From VXNE01 sp965203615 (GTDB lineage Bacteria; Pseudomonadota; Gammaproteobacteria; Pseudomonadales; Azotimanducaceae), in NCBI GenBank assembly GCA_965203615.1, contig OZ241900.1, positions 930,001 to 994,000 on the forward strand: a stretch of DNA of 64,000 bases. Reading direction: 5' to 3'. This document shows, in pieces, positions 23,478-31,469 of the stretch. Under the pieces are notes generated by a model that saw nothing but the letters and a program-made list of their open reading frames with translations, was not told the origin of the DNA and made no database searches. The first letter of the stretch is position 1. Every line of letters begins with the position of its first letter. The translations under genes were made by a program, and so were the position numbers.

Positions 23478-24158
23478 CTATCGCGAATGGGGGCAGTGCC
23501 GCTTCTCGCAGGGCACGCCGTCCCCATCGCCGTCGATGCGCGTCAGGCCGCACTGCGTGAGGTAGAAGCGCGCCTCGGCGCAGGAAGTCATCTCGCGGCA
23601 GTAGGTCTTCCGGCCGCAGGTGAAGGAAGCCGTGGGGGGCGTGGAAGCAAGTGCGGGGGTATTCGCAGTACGAGTGCCGCGGCGCCATTGCCATGGCGGC
23701 ACATGCTGCGCCCGCGGCAGTGACCAGAGACCGGCGCCGGCCTGCCGGGCGCGGCGTTCGTCGTCCAGCAACGATTCGTCGGAAAGGTATTGCCGGTAGG
23801 CCCACGCGTGCCCTTCGCGCACCATCTCGCGGTTTATGTCACGGCCATCGACGAAGATCTTTCCCAGCATTCGGTCGTAGCGGTCCGTCCCTTCAGACTT
23901 GATCTTCACCTGTCGGCGAAACACCTTGTCGGCCAGCGCCCGCCTGGCGCGCGTGCCCCAGGGTTGCCCCCGCTCGGGCGTATCGATCTCCGTCAGGCGC
24001 AGACGCGTCTGCGAAGGGCGGCCCGCTTTCTCGACGAGCAGGGTAACGGTGTCCCCGTCGGCGACGCCGACCACCACCGCGTCCAGGCAGGAGGAACCAT
24101 CGCAGGGGTCCGCGAATGCACCCCCTGCCAATAGTACGAGACAGGTCGGGAGTAGCAC
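23478..24158 (-). CDS. Secreted thermonuclease-like nuclease with Excalibur calcium-binding domain
   Basis: This is a staphylococcal-nuclease-fold enzyme. It has a short signal peptide (LLPTCLVLLAGGAFA), then VADGDTVTLLV and LTEIDTPERGQPWGTRARRAL (catalytic Asp/Arg/Glu region), and MVREGHAWAYRQYL with the later active-site segment. The C-terminus from about residue 185 is an Excalibur domain: CAEARFYLTQCGLTRIDGDG and then DGVPCE, with two Cys bracketing a D-x-D-x-D-G Ca2+ loop. The protein is probably exported and degrades extracellular DNA or RNA. Start is GTG with GGGAG further upstream. A CRETMTSC-like segment with extra cysteines precedes the Excalibur motif. Confidence 0.88.
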   Translation of the reverse strand: MLLPTCLVLLAGGAFADPCDGSSCLDAVVVGVADGDTVTLLVEKAGRPSQTRLRLTEIDTPERGQPWGTRARRALADKVFRRQVKIKSEGTDRYDRMLGKIFVDGRDINREMVREGHAWAYRQYLSDESLLDDERRARQAGAGLWSLPRAQHVPPWQWRRGTRTANTPALASTPPTASFTCGRKTYCREMTSCAEARFYLTQCGLTRIDGDGDGVPCEKRHCPHSR

Positions 24159-24302
24159 CCGAATAGCTGATCTCCCACAAGGAATGAGGCAACCATCCTA
24201 CAGCGCACGGCCCATACAGTGAATGATCATTTCGCAATGCCTCAAGGGCGATCACGTCTACAAAAAGGAAACGCGCCGGTGCATTGCGTCCGAGTATATA
24301 CG

Positions 24303-24325
24303 GTACGATACACATCGTATTGTAC
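24303..24325 (+). promoter_or_regulatory. Palindromic operator upstream of vapB
   Basis: GTACGATAC and GTATTGTAC are inverted repeats of 9 bp (8 of 9 matching) around a 5-bp spacer. They lie 15 bp before the vapB start in a locally AT-rich stretch. This is the expected position for VapBC autorepression. A -35-like TTGCGT lies at 24284. Confidence 0.6.
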
Positions 24326-24340
24326 AAATGGAGGTGTATC

Positions 24341-24541
24341 GTGCGGACGAACATCGAACTGGATTCTCAACTCGTTCGCGAAGCCATGGAGTTGAGCCGG
24401 ATCAAGACAAAGCGGGCCCTGGTACATCGGGCTCTGGAGGAATTCGTTGCCAACCGCAAGCGGCGAGATTTGCGGGAGCTCAGGAGGTCGAGACTGGTCG
24501 ATCCCCACTATGACCACAAGGCCGCGCGGATAGCCAGGTAA
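24341..24541 (+). CDS. vapB: VapB-type antitoxin
   Basis: This is a 66-residue antitoxin of the type II group whose members begin with VRTNIELD. The pattern RTNIELDSQLVREAMELSRI then KTKRALVHRALEEFVANRK is almost diagnostic (TKREVVHRALEE in relatives). The C-terminal LRRSRLVDPHYDHKAARIAR wraps the toxin. GTG start with GGAGG 6 nt upstream. It is preceded by a palindromic operator, and the toxin starts 3 bp after the stop. Confidence 0.9.
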   Translation: MRTNIELDSQLVREAMELSRIKTKRALVHRALEEFVANRKRRDLRELRRSRLVDPHYDHKAARIAR

Positions 24542-24544
24542 GCC

Positions 24545-24955
24545 ATGTACCTCGTGGACACCTCCGTCTGGATCGACTACCTGCGCGATCGCGACGGACC
24601 TCACGTGGACTTCCTGGAAGAACTGCTGCGCGACCCGCAGACCGTCGGCATTTCGCACGTCATCTACATGGAGATCCTACAGGGTGCGCGCGACATGGCG
24701 GCGTATGAGGAATTGCAGTCCTATTTCAGCGGACAGCAATTCCATGGGTTCCGGGATCCCGCCAAGGCCCACGCGATGGCGGCGCGCATCTACGTCGATT
24801 GCCGCCTACAGGGCGTCACGGTGCGATCCGCCATGGACTGCCTGATCGCGCAATGCGCCATAGAGTCGGATCTGATCCTGTTCCACCACGACCGCGACTA
24901 CAGTCGCATCGCGTCCATACTGCCGGAACTGGAGGAACGGCACTTCCTCCAGTAG
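24545..24955 (+). CDS. vapC: VapC PIN-domain toxin
   Basis: This PIN-domain ribonuclease has 136 residues. It begins YLVDTSVWIDYLRDRDG with the first metal Asp, has SHVIYMEILQGARD with the conserved Glu, and ends with SAMDCLIAQCAIESDLILFH and DRDYSRIA, holding the last acidic residues. All four positions of a functional site are present. It is three bases downstream of the antitoxin, and its 3' end lies 3 bp from the convergent sigma-factor fusion gene. Confidence 0.92.
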   Translation: MYLVDTSVWIDYLRDRDGPHVDFLEELLRDPQTVGISHVIYMEILQGARDMAAYEELQSYFSGQQFHGFRDPAKAHAMAARIYVDCRLQGVTVRSAMDCLIAQCAIESDLILFHHDRDYSRIASILPELEERHFLQ

Positions 24956-24958
24956 CGG

Positions 24959-26341
24959 TCAGGGGTATCTCGCCACGATGGCTCGCGCCGTCGTCTCGTC
25001 CTCCGCAGCGATAATGGACTCCCGTTCGTCGCCCATGCCCACGAATCGACCGTCGTCGTCCGTCCAGATCCAGAACGACCGGCCGGTGACTTCGGGTAGT
25101 CTGACCTCGTAGGCATGGCTCAAGCCCGTCGGAGGTCCCTTGCGCCCCGCGTACCGCCCGGCGAGCGGCATAACGCCCCAGTGACGGCCAGCAAGGTCCC
25201 GGTGAAAACACAGGGTGCGAACGGGCCATTCCGACTCGCGGTCGCGTGGCCTTGTGCAAGCGTAGAGCCCCATCAGGGTATCCGGAACGATCGGCCCGTC
25301 TCCCTTTTCCTTCACCACCAGCGTCGGTTTCCCCCGCTTGGCCCTGGAGGACAGGCCACCGGCTTTCGTCGACGTGAAGACCACGTCCTCGTCGTAGTTC
25401 ATGCCTCGCTTCGCCATCATCGCCGCCGCCCTTGGCGTCGCCCCCTCGGCGCTTCGAAACGACCGCCAGGAAAAGTTCTCAGCATCAGTAAGCGCGAGGT
25501 CCGTTTCGAACCAAAGACGCGCTTCGGCGGACTCCGGACCATCTCCGTCGACGGGTTCCAGCGGGATATCCATCCGCTTGTGCACTTTCACCGTTCCGTC
25601 GGAATCGAGCTTTGCCGAGACGTGTCCCAGCCCGCATGCGCCCTCTGAGTGGTGAACGAACCACACGTCGCGCCATCTAGCTGCAAACGCCCTGTTCCCC
25701 TTCGATGCATCCGGCATGGCTTTTTCTCCTTTCAGGTTCTGAGATGACAGTTCAAGAACACCTTTCGCAGCCAGACCATCGCGCAGCCGGGCGATGCCCC
25801 GGGAAAGGCGGGAAGCCACCGTGCCGGGTTTGCAGTCCAGGGTTTCGGCGATCTCCCGGTAGCTCAATCCTTCGAAATAGCGTTTCAGAAGCGGACCGCG
25901 AAACTGGTCCTCCAACGCGTCTATTTCCGCTACAACCGCGTCGAACAGTCGCGTACGCGCCACGGAATCGGCCACATCCGGCTCTTCGATGTGCTCGCCA
26001 AACCGGGAGCTTTCCTGTTCCCGGCGACGGCGGCGGATCGTCTTCCGCAGCGCATCCATCGCCGCAGTCGAGATAATCACGCTCCACCAGCCCAGCGGAT
26101 TCGCCACTTCGCCGTTCGTCGGCGTCGAATCCATCAGGCGCAGTATCGACGCCTGCACCACGTCCTCCGCTTCTTCGGGGTAGTACTCCCGCGCCTTTGT
26201 GATCGCCCAGGCACGGTGCCGACTGACGAATGCCGCGAGCGCTTCGTCATCCCCATCGCGGTAGAACCGCCTCAGCAACGTCCTGTCGTCTGTTTCGCGC
26301 AACTGTTCACACCCGTCTTGCCTTAGGGACGCCGCCGACAC
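24959..26341 (-). CDS. ECF-type sigma factor fused in frame to a C-terminal domain of unknown function
   Basis: The first 200 or so residues are a sigma70-family extracytoplasmic-function factor. Region 2 covers FVSRHRAWAITKAREYYPEE through VVQASILRLMDS. Region 4 is LKRYFEGLSYREIAETLDCK and PGTVASRLSRGIARLRDGL. The frame then continues without a stop into a 250-residue domain (from about MPDASKGNRAFAARW), rich in Trp and beta-strand-like segments. It carries FHRDLAGRHWGVMPLAGRYA and SFWIWTDDDGRFVGMGDE and resembles no family I know. An internal ATG at 25717 has AGGAG 8 nt upstream, so the second domain can probably be made alone. The GTG at 26341 was chosen as start; a TTG at 26419 is in frame but crowds the divergent parD promoter. 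No anti-sigma gene is adjacent. Confidence 0.75.
   Translation of the reverse strand: MSAASLRQDGCEQLRETDDRTLLRRFYRDGDDEALAAFVSRHRAWAITKAREYYPEEAEDVVQASILRLMDSTPTNGEVANPLGWWSVIISTAAMDALRKTIRRRRREQESSRFGEHIEEPDVADSVARTRLFDAVVAEIDALEDQFRGPLLKRYFEGLSYREIAETLDCKPGTVASRLSRGIARLRDGLAAKGVLELSSQNLKGEKAMPDASKGNRAFAARWRDVWFVHHSEGACGLGHVSAKLDSDGTVKVHKRMDIPLEPVDGDGPESAEARLWFETDLALTDAENFSWRSFRSAEGATPRAAAMMAKRGMNYDEDVVFTSTKAGGLSSRAKRGKPTLVVKEKGDGPIVPDTLMGLYACTRPRDRESEWPVRTLCFHRDLAGRHWGVMPLAGRYAGRKGPPTGLSHAYEVRLPEVTGRSFWIWTDDDGRFVGMGDERESIIAAEDETTARAIVARYP
25715..25730 (-). promoter_or_regulatory. Internal Shine-Dalgarno and ATG inside the sigma-factor fusion gene
   Basis: On the minus strand AAAGGAGAAAAAGCC precedes an in-frame ATG, a near-ideal initiation signal (AGGAG with an 8-nt spacer). 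It sits exactly at the boundary between the sigma domain and the unknown C-terminal domain. This suggests either an old separate gene fused by loss of a stop, or a gene that makes both the fusion and a free C-terminal protein. Confidence 0.65.
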
Positions 26342-26412
26342 CGATTCTGTTCCAGCCAGGGCAACCGAGGGGGCGGATGGCGGATGTTCGGCTCTGCCGA
26401 GGCGGATAGTTC

Positions 26413-26440
26413 TTGCCAAGCTTCGGCCAATGCCGATAGT
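26413..26440 (+). promoter_or_regulatory. Promoter of the parD/parE-like module
   Basis: TTGCCA (-35) and GATAGT (-10) are separated by 16 bp. The predicted start of transcription coincides with the parD ATG at 26449. No Shine-Dalgarno is present, so this module, too, may use leaderless mRNA. Confidence 0.45.
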
Positions 26441-26448
26441 GTCGCGCC

Positions 26449-26688
26449 ATGATCACGATCAACATAACGCTTCCCGATGCCCTCAAGTCCTTCGTCGACG
26501 ACCAAGTCGGCGCACGCGGCTACAGCACCTCGAGCGAATATGTCCGTGAACTGATCCGAAAGGATCGGGACCGCCAACGTCTTCGCGAAATGCTTCTCGA
26601 AGGCGCGGCATCGCCGCCGGTCGGTATCGCCGATGCAGACTATTTCGACCGGCTCCGAGGCAGGATCCGCAACGCTGGTCGGCAGTGA
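26449..26688 (+). CDS. parD: ParD-family antitoxin
   Basis: This 79-residue type II antitoxin has the ParD ribbon-helix-helix: TINITLPDALKSFVDDQVGA and YSTSSEYVRELIRKDRDRQR, where STSSEYVRELIR is the conserved second helix. The C-terminal part (DADYFDRLRGRI) would thread along the toxin. The toxin frame overlaps its 3' end by 56 bp if the toxin's ATG is used. Confidence 0.9.
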   Translation: MITINITLPDALKSFVDDQVGARGYSTSSEYVRELIRKDRDRQRLREMLLEGAASPPVGIADADYFDRLRGRIRNAGRQ

Positions 26689-27025
26689 TCAGCAAACCGG
26701 CTGGCAACCGGTTGTCCTACGCGAGCGCGCAAGATCTGACATCGATGAGGCAGTCGAGCACTACTTGGCCGAGGCGGGTTCGGTAATTGCGGTTGCCTTC
26801 GTCGACGCATTGGTTGACACCCACCACCGTATTGGCGAGCAACCGGTAAGCGGTTCGCCACGCTATGCACATGAGTTAGACATTCCCGGCCTTCGAGTCC
26901 AATCGATCCGGAAGTTCCCGTATTTGGTCTTCTATGTCGAGAAGGACTCGGAAGTCGATGTCTGGCGGGTCTTGCATGCGGCGCGGGACATTCCCGCCTG
27001 GATGGGAGAGCCCTCGGAAGATTAG
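26633..27025 (+). CDS. parE: ParE-family toxin, start uncertain
   Basis: The ParE/RelE fold is visible from QPVVLRERARSDIDEAVEHY, with DTHHRIGEQPVSGSPRYAHE, then IPGLRVQSIRKFPYLVFYVE and VDVWRVLHAARDIPAWM near the end, the standard ParE C-terminal block. ParE normally begins at the first of these segments. The only ATG is 54 bp further upstream, inside parD, and would add an N-terminal extension of about 25 residues. A non-ATG start near 26675 is possible. GTG at 26685 is out of frame. The pair overlaps, so coupling is expected. Confidence 0.82.
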   Translation: MQTISTGSEAGSATLVGSDQQTGWQPVVLRERARSDIDEAVEHYLAEAGSVIAVAFVDALVDTHHRIGEQPVSGSPRYAHELDIPGLRVQSIRKFPYLVFYVEKDSEVDVWRVLHAARDIPAWMGEPSED

Positions 27026-27041
27026 CCCCGAGCGGCACGAC

Positions 27042-28478
27042 TCACGTCGCCCCCTTGCCCCGTCGCAGGAGCGACTGGGCACGGAGCACCGTTTCATCGT
27101 CTGGCGTGCTGCTCGCATTGGCATACATGAGGCTGGCGGCGAGGAGTCGATCCCGCCACGAGAATCGGAGCTGCCGATAGTTCTCAAGCATGGCTTCGGT
27201 GAACTTGATGTCGTGCGTTCCCCGGTTCTTGAGGGTCGCGTACCAACGCATGCGGTCGGCAAGCGCTGCGGAATCCCCGCCGGCACCGAGCCAGCCGAGC
27301 GCCTGCCGCACCGCGCTGTATCGGCTGCGCCCGAGGGTATCGAATATCTCGTCCAGACCCTCCGCCGGGAGCGGTTCGACGGTATCGATGCGCCGGCTGC
27401 CTGCGTTGGCTCGCGGGGACGTGAGTTCCCGGAAACGCGGCATGAATGCGACCGCCTGCAGGAGTAGCAGGCGACGGGCGTGATCCGCCTCGCACGCGGC
27501 GTAGCAATATCGCATCGCGTCAGCCGTCGTGTTGGCGTGCACCGCCACAATATCGTTCCGGCGCATGACCAGTTCTGCCGCGAACATCGCGACCGCTTCC
27601 CACACCGTGTCAGCGCTGATGCCGCGCTCAAGCAGGTCGACCGAGGCGGCCACCGCCTGTTCGCTGCCCGCGGTCCTGAGTTCCTGCAGGAGGGTTCGCG
27701 CAGCCGCGATGTCATGCCGTCCCTGGCTCCAGTCCACCGGAAGCGCTGCGGCGATCGACCGATTCGCCCTCCAGTCGCGGTCGGCCAGGTATTCGTGGCG
27801 CGCCGGGTCGTCATTGCCCGCCCGGTTCTGCAAAGCGAGCGCCAGCGAACGGATTAGGGGCTCGTCCAGGAACAGGTCAGCCCCGAGGGCTCCGTGCAAC
27901 CGGTGCGCGTTGGCGGCAGCTATGGTCTTGTGCCCGATAGCGCGGAAGTCGCGGGCAGAGTGGAGCATGAGCGTCTGCAGCGCCGAATCGGCCTGCCCAC
28001 CCATGACCATGCCATGCGCCGCGTAATCCGCGGCATCGCGATCCCATGCGGCCAGTGCGGACATCAGCGCCGGTGAGGAGGAGGACACCTCGATCGCCGG
28101 GAGCGACCAGGGACGGAAATGGTCCTGCTGGGAAGACGCCCTCTTGAAGTAGGCCGCAGTCCAGAGCAAGGGCAGCCAACGCCGCTCGTCCGGCATACCG
28201 GCGACCGCAAGCTCGACGGACCGCAGCATCATGACGGCGTGGTACCTGAACCCGACATGGGGATATGGGCTCACTTCGCGACACGCGGCAATCGCGAGCG
28301 CCCGCAGCAGTTCGGCCGGCTGCAGGCCCCCGCGAATGCGTGCGACCAGATTGGAGATCAGGGACCCGGAAGGCGTCTCGATCAGCCATCGTGCGATCTC
28401 GCCATCGCGAGGCGTTGAAGCCCGCGTAACCCAGGGCGCCACCGCCGTCGCCGCGAGAAGGTGCCTTCTGGAAATCAT
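27042..28478 (-). CDS. Tat-signal protein of unknown function, 478 residues
   Basis: The N-terminus MISRRHLLAATAVAPWVTRA has the twin-arginine followed by a hydrophobic core, so export of a folded protein by the Tat system is likely. The mature part is a long helical protein without heme CxxCH motifs, cysteine clusters or known catalytic signatures. Tryptophan and histidine are scattered (HFRPWSLPAI, RHEYLADRDWRANRS). Conserved-looking pieces include PYPHVGFRYHAVMMLRSVEL and LLQAVAFMPRFREL. It follows an FAD dehydrogenase by 22 bp and may act with it, for example as a periplasmic partner. No family is named here because none is recognised. Confidence 0.6.
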   Translation of the reverse strand: MISRRHLLAATAVAPWVTRASTPRDGEIARWLIETPSGSLISNLVARIRGGLQPAELLRALAIAACREVSPYPHVGFRYHAVMMLRSVELAVAGMPDERRWLPLLWTAAYFKRASSQQDHFRPWSLPAIEVSSSSPALMSALAAWDRDAADYAAHGMVMGGQADSALQTLMLHSARDFRAIGHKTIAAANAHRLHGALGADLFLDEPLIRSLALALQNRAGNDDPARHEYLADRDWRANRSIAAALPVDWSQGRHDIAAARTLLQELRTAGSEQAVAASVDLLERGISADTVWEAVAMFAAELVMRRNDIVAVHANTTADAMRYCYAACEADHARRLLLLQAVAFMPRFRELTSPRANAGSRRIDTVEPLPAEGLDEIFDTLGRSRYSAVRQALGWLGAGGDSAALADRMRWYATLKNRGTHDIKFTEAMLENYRQLRFSWRDRLLAASLMYANASSTPDDETVLRAQSLLRRGKGAT

Positions 28479-28500
28479 GCGGGACGTTCCACCGCCCGCG

Positions 28501-29901
28501 CTAGGGCGATTGCGGCACGGCGCCGTGGTCGAAGATCTTGCCGGGATTGAGAATGCCCCTGGGGTCCAGTGCCTGCTTCAGGGTGCGCATCAATGCCACT
28601 TCCTCGGCTGTGCGGGAGATCAGGAGATAGGACTTTTTCTCCAGGCCGATACCGTGTTCCGCAGACACGGTCCCGCCGATGTCCGCGAGGGGTTCGTAGA
28701 CCGCGTGCTCGACCGCCTCTCTTGCGTTCTCGTCTTCGCCGGCACTGATCCCGAAGTGCAGGTTTCCGTCGCCCAGGTGGCCGAAGGTGAAGTTGCGGTA
28801 GGTATCAAAGGCGGCGTCCAGAAGGCGGTTCACGTCGCTGACATAGGCTTCCATGTTCGGTATCGGCAAACCCACATCGAAGATGAACAGCGGGGGAAAG
28901 CGGTTGCACTGCTCGACATCGTCGCGCATGGCCCAGATTTCGCGCCGCTGGGCCTCGTTCTGCGCGATGACCGCATCCGCCACCAGTCCTGACTCGTATG
29001 CCTCGGCCAGCGCCGCCTGCGCGCGTGCCCCGTCGTTGTCCGCATCCCCTCCCATGGCTTCGATCAAGGCATAGTACGGGTAGTCCTGGGACAGCGGCGG
29101 CTTCTGTTTCGCAGGCGGCGTCGTGACGAGCCGATAGAAATCCGACCACAGCACCTCGAACGCCGACAGGGCCCCGCCGAGCCGCGCATCCATGTGCTTC
29201 AGCAGTTCCGGCAGCTTGTCGAAATCCGTCACGGCGGCGAACAGCGTCTCCTGGCTGCGCGGCTTTTCCCGCAGGCGCAGCACCGCCCGGGTGACGATTC
29301 CGAGGCTTCCCTCGCTGCCGATGAACAACTGTTTCAGGTCGTAACCCGCGTTGTTCTTGATCATCTGGTTCATCGACGAGACGACGGTGCCATCCGCGAG
29401 CACGGCCTCCAAGCCCAGCACCATGTCCCGCGTCATGCCGTAGCGAATGACGCGGTTGCCGCCGGCGTTGGTCGAGATGTTGCCACCCACGGTGCAGCTT
29501 CCGCGGGCGCCCAGGTCCAGGGGATACAGCAGACCGTGTTCGTCGGCCGTCTCCTGCACCACCTGCAACGGCACCCCGGCCTGCACGGTCATGGTCCGGT
29601 TGATGCGATCCACTCCTTCGACGCGGTTCATCCGCTCCAGCGACAGCATGACGTCGCGCGGCTCGGTGATGGCGCTCTGCACCAGGCCCGTGAGCCCGCC
29701 CTGCGCGATGACGCTCTGTCCCGCGTCGTTGCAGACTTTCAATACCGCGGCGACTTGCGAAGTCGTGCGCGGGCGGACGATGGCCTTGGCCGCAATGGTG
29801 TCGGAGCGCCAGATGCCTGCCGGACGACTCGACACATCGGCGCCCGTCAGTACGCCGCCCGGACCGGTGATCTCGGCCAGCGCCTGCGCGATGTCAGCCA
29901 T
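28501..29901 (-). CDS. FAD-linked D-2-hydroxyacid dehydrogenase (GlcD / D-2-HGDH family)
   Basis: This 466-residue cytoplasmic flavoenzyme oxidises a D-2-hydroxyacid such as D-lactate, glycolate or D-2-hydroxyglutarate and passes electrons to a quinone or carrier. Residues 40-215 form the FAD-binding type 4 domain with GARGSCTVGGNISTNAGGNR and LFIGSEGSLGIVTRAVLRLR. The C-terminal FAD-oxidase domain has FGHLGDGNLHFGIS (metal and substrate His) and SAEHGIGLEKKSYLL. All functional residues look intact. A Tat-exported unknown protein is 22 bp downstream and a Fic-domain gene 56 bp upstream on the same strand. Confidence 0.9.
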   Translation of the reverse strand: MADIAQALAEITGPGGVLTGADVSSRPAGIWRSDTIAAKAIVRPRTTSQVAAVLKVCNDAGQSVIAQGGLTGLVQSAITEPRDVMLSLERMNRVEGVDRINRTMTVQAGVPLQVVQETADEHGLLYPLDLGARGSCTVGGNISTNAGGNRVIRYGMTRDMVLGLEAVLADGTVVSSMNQMIKNNAGYDLKQLFIGSEGSLGIVTRAVLRLREKPRSQETLFAAVTDFDKLPELLKHMDARLGGALSAFEVLWSDFYRLVTTPPAKQKPPLSQDYPYYALIEAMGGDADNDGARAQAALAEAYESGLVADAVIAQNEAQRREIWAMRDDVEQCNRFPPLFIFDVGLPIPNMEAYVSDVNRLLDAAFDTYRNFTFGHLGDGNLHFGISAGEDENAREAVEHAVYEPLADIGGTVSAEHGIGLEKKSYLLISRTAEEVALMRTLKQALDPRGILNPGKIFDHGAVPQSP

Positions 29902-29957
29902 TTCCGCTCCCTCGCGAAGTCATTCAATCGCCAAACGGCGCAAGCTTACCACCCGCC

Positions 29958-31469
29958 CTATGGCCCCCGGTCGTGGGGCAAACGCAGACGCAAGCCCTCA
30001 CGCTCGGCCGACTCCGAGTCCAAGAACGCGTTGCACGACGTGAGCTGCCGGGCAGTGGTTTCCACCGTGCGCCAATCCATGGCGGCGGTCCACCGCTGGG
30101 CATAGTCCAGCATTCGTATGAGCGGTTCGGTGACGCCGTTGTGCGTCAACGCGCGCATGGCCGCCAGGTAGTCGCCGCGAAACACGGTGGGGATGACAAT
30201 ACGTTCTTCGTCCCGGCTCAGGAGTTCCGCATTCATCATGATGCGTGCCAACCGTCCGTTCCCGTCCGAGAATGGATGCACCTCGCCGATCAGAAACAAC
30301 AGGAAGGCGGCGCACTCGAACGCCGTCTCCAGGCTCAGGTACAGATCGAACCCCTGTTCCAGGGTGCCGATGACTTCCTCGGGACGCACGAAAACCGTGG
30401 CGCCGGCGCGATTGGCCACCAGCTTGAATTCGCCCGGACGCACATCCGGTCGGTTTTGCAGAATTGTCGCGTGACGGCGACGCAAGATCTCCAGGAACTC
30501 CTTCGCGTCCCGGGGCACACGTCGCATTTCGTCCGGGTCGGAGACGACCCGCCAGACGCCGGCAATGTCGTGCGCATCGGCCGGACGTTCAGCGGGTATG
30601 CGGCCTCGGAAAACGATATCCGCAGCCTCGTCGACGGCAAACTCCGTACCTTCGATGAAGTTTGAGAAATACGCATCGTAGAAGGCCAGCGTTGCGGCTT
30701 GGCTGCCGTCCCGCAGCGCGCTGCGGCGCATCGCCACCGGTTCTCTGCGCAACGCTGCCTGCAGCCGCTCAAAGAGGGCGAGACGCGCAGGGTCATACGG
30801 TCGCCCACGTCGACGGGCTCGCGCGGTTGATGCTGTCAAAGTCGCCTCGCGCGTACCCGCCATCGCCCCAATCAAACTGTCCAACAGCAGGGACTCCGCA
30901 TCTCTCCCCAGATTCGCAGCTATCGTTCGCGCGTCGTCGCGCAACCGGTTAGCCGCCTCCATTCCGGCGCGCTGGATCAGGTCTTCCACGCGACCTTCGA
31001 TTTCGCGCCGGGGCAAAGTACGCGCCACGCGGCCCGCACGCGCGCGCGAAGGTCGAAGATTGTCAAGGTACGCCCGCGGCGTGGAACTCAGGAACAAGCC
31101 ACCAAGGAATGGACGATCCGTCGGCAGCGGTCCGACACCCCGACGCGGGCGTAGCGTGATACCCGGCAAGGCAACGGTACCCCCACGATCCGCAACCAGA
31201 CAAATGGATCCGTCCACAGCGGGTTCGTTCTCGAGTGCCGTACGGTCCGCAATGAGCGCGCCGGGAAAATAGCCGGCCACAATGTGCCAGAGATTGCGCC
31301 GCACCACGGCCTCTGGTGCATCGGTGAGGTTCCTGGTGTAGAGGCGGGAGGCGAGCTTACGCAGTTGGCCGGAGTCCAGCCGGCGCGAGACCTCGCGGCT
31401 GATTGCCGTATTGGATACGAATGCCTCGGGCATGGAATCCACGAGCCGAGCAGGCGAATTTCTGGGCAT
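29958..31469 (-). CDS. Fic-domain AMP transferase with N-terminal AbiEi-like winged-helix domain
   Basis: The 503-residue protein joins two parts. Residues 1-100 look like the AbiEi-type winged helix (SREVSRRLDSGQLRKLASRL, RNLWHIVAGYFPGALIADRT), an antitoxin/DNA-binding module of type IV toxin-antitoxin systems. The C-terminal part carries the Fic motif VHPFSDGNGRLAR at about residue 400 (catalytic His and the phosphate-binding NGR) and, upstream at about 270, the inhibitory helix motif SNFIEGTEF, with the Glu that blocks ATP. By the alpha-inhibitory-helix position this is a class II Fic protein, self-inhibited. It is expected to transfer AMP to a target when released. The whole may be a self-contained toxin-antitoxin-like unit. 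Confidence 0.83.
   Translation of the reverse strand: MPRNSPARLVDSMPEAFVSNTAISREVSRRLDSGQLRKLASRLYTRNLTDAPEAVVRRNLWHIVAGYFPGALIADRTALENEPAVDGSICLVADRGGTVALPGITLRPRRGVGPLPTDRPFLGGLFLSSTPRAYLDNLRPSRARAGRVARTLPRREIEGRVEDLIQRAGMEAANRLRDDARTIAANLGRDAESLLLDSLIGAMAGTREATLTASTARARRRGRPYDPARLALFERLQAALRREPVAMRRSALRDGSQAATLAFYDAYFSNFIEGTEFAVDEAADIVFRGRIPAERPADAHDIAGVWRVVSDPDEMRRVPRDAKEFLEILRRRHATILQNRPDVRPGEFKLVANRAGATVFVRPEEVIGTLEQGFDLYLSLETAFECAAFLLFLIGEVHPFSDGNGRLARIMMNAELLSRDEERIVIPTVFRGDYLAAMRALTHNGVTEPLIRMLDYAQRWTAAMDWRTVETTARQLTSCNAFLDSESAEREGLRLRLPHDRGP

Noticed and set aside
24303..24325. Possible transposon end upstream of vapB
   Set aside because: The inverted repeat is short, sits at an operator position, and there is no transposase or second end.
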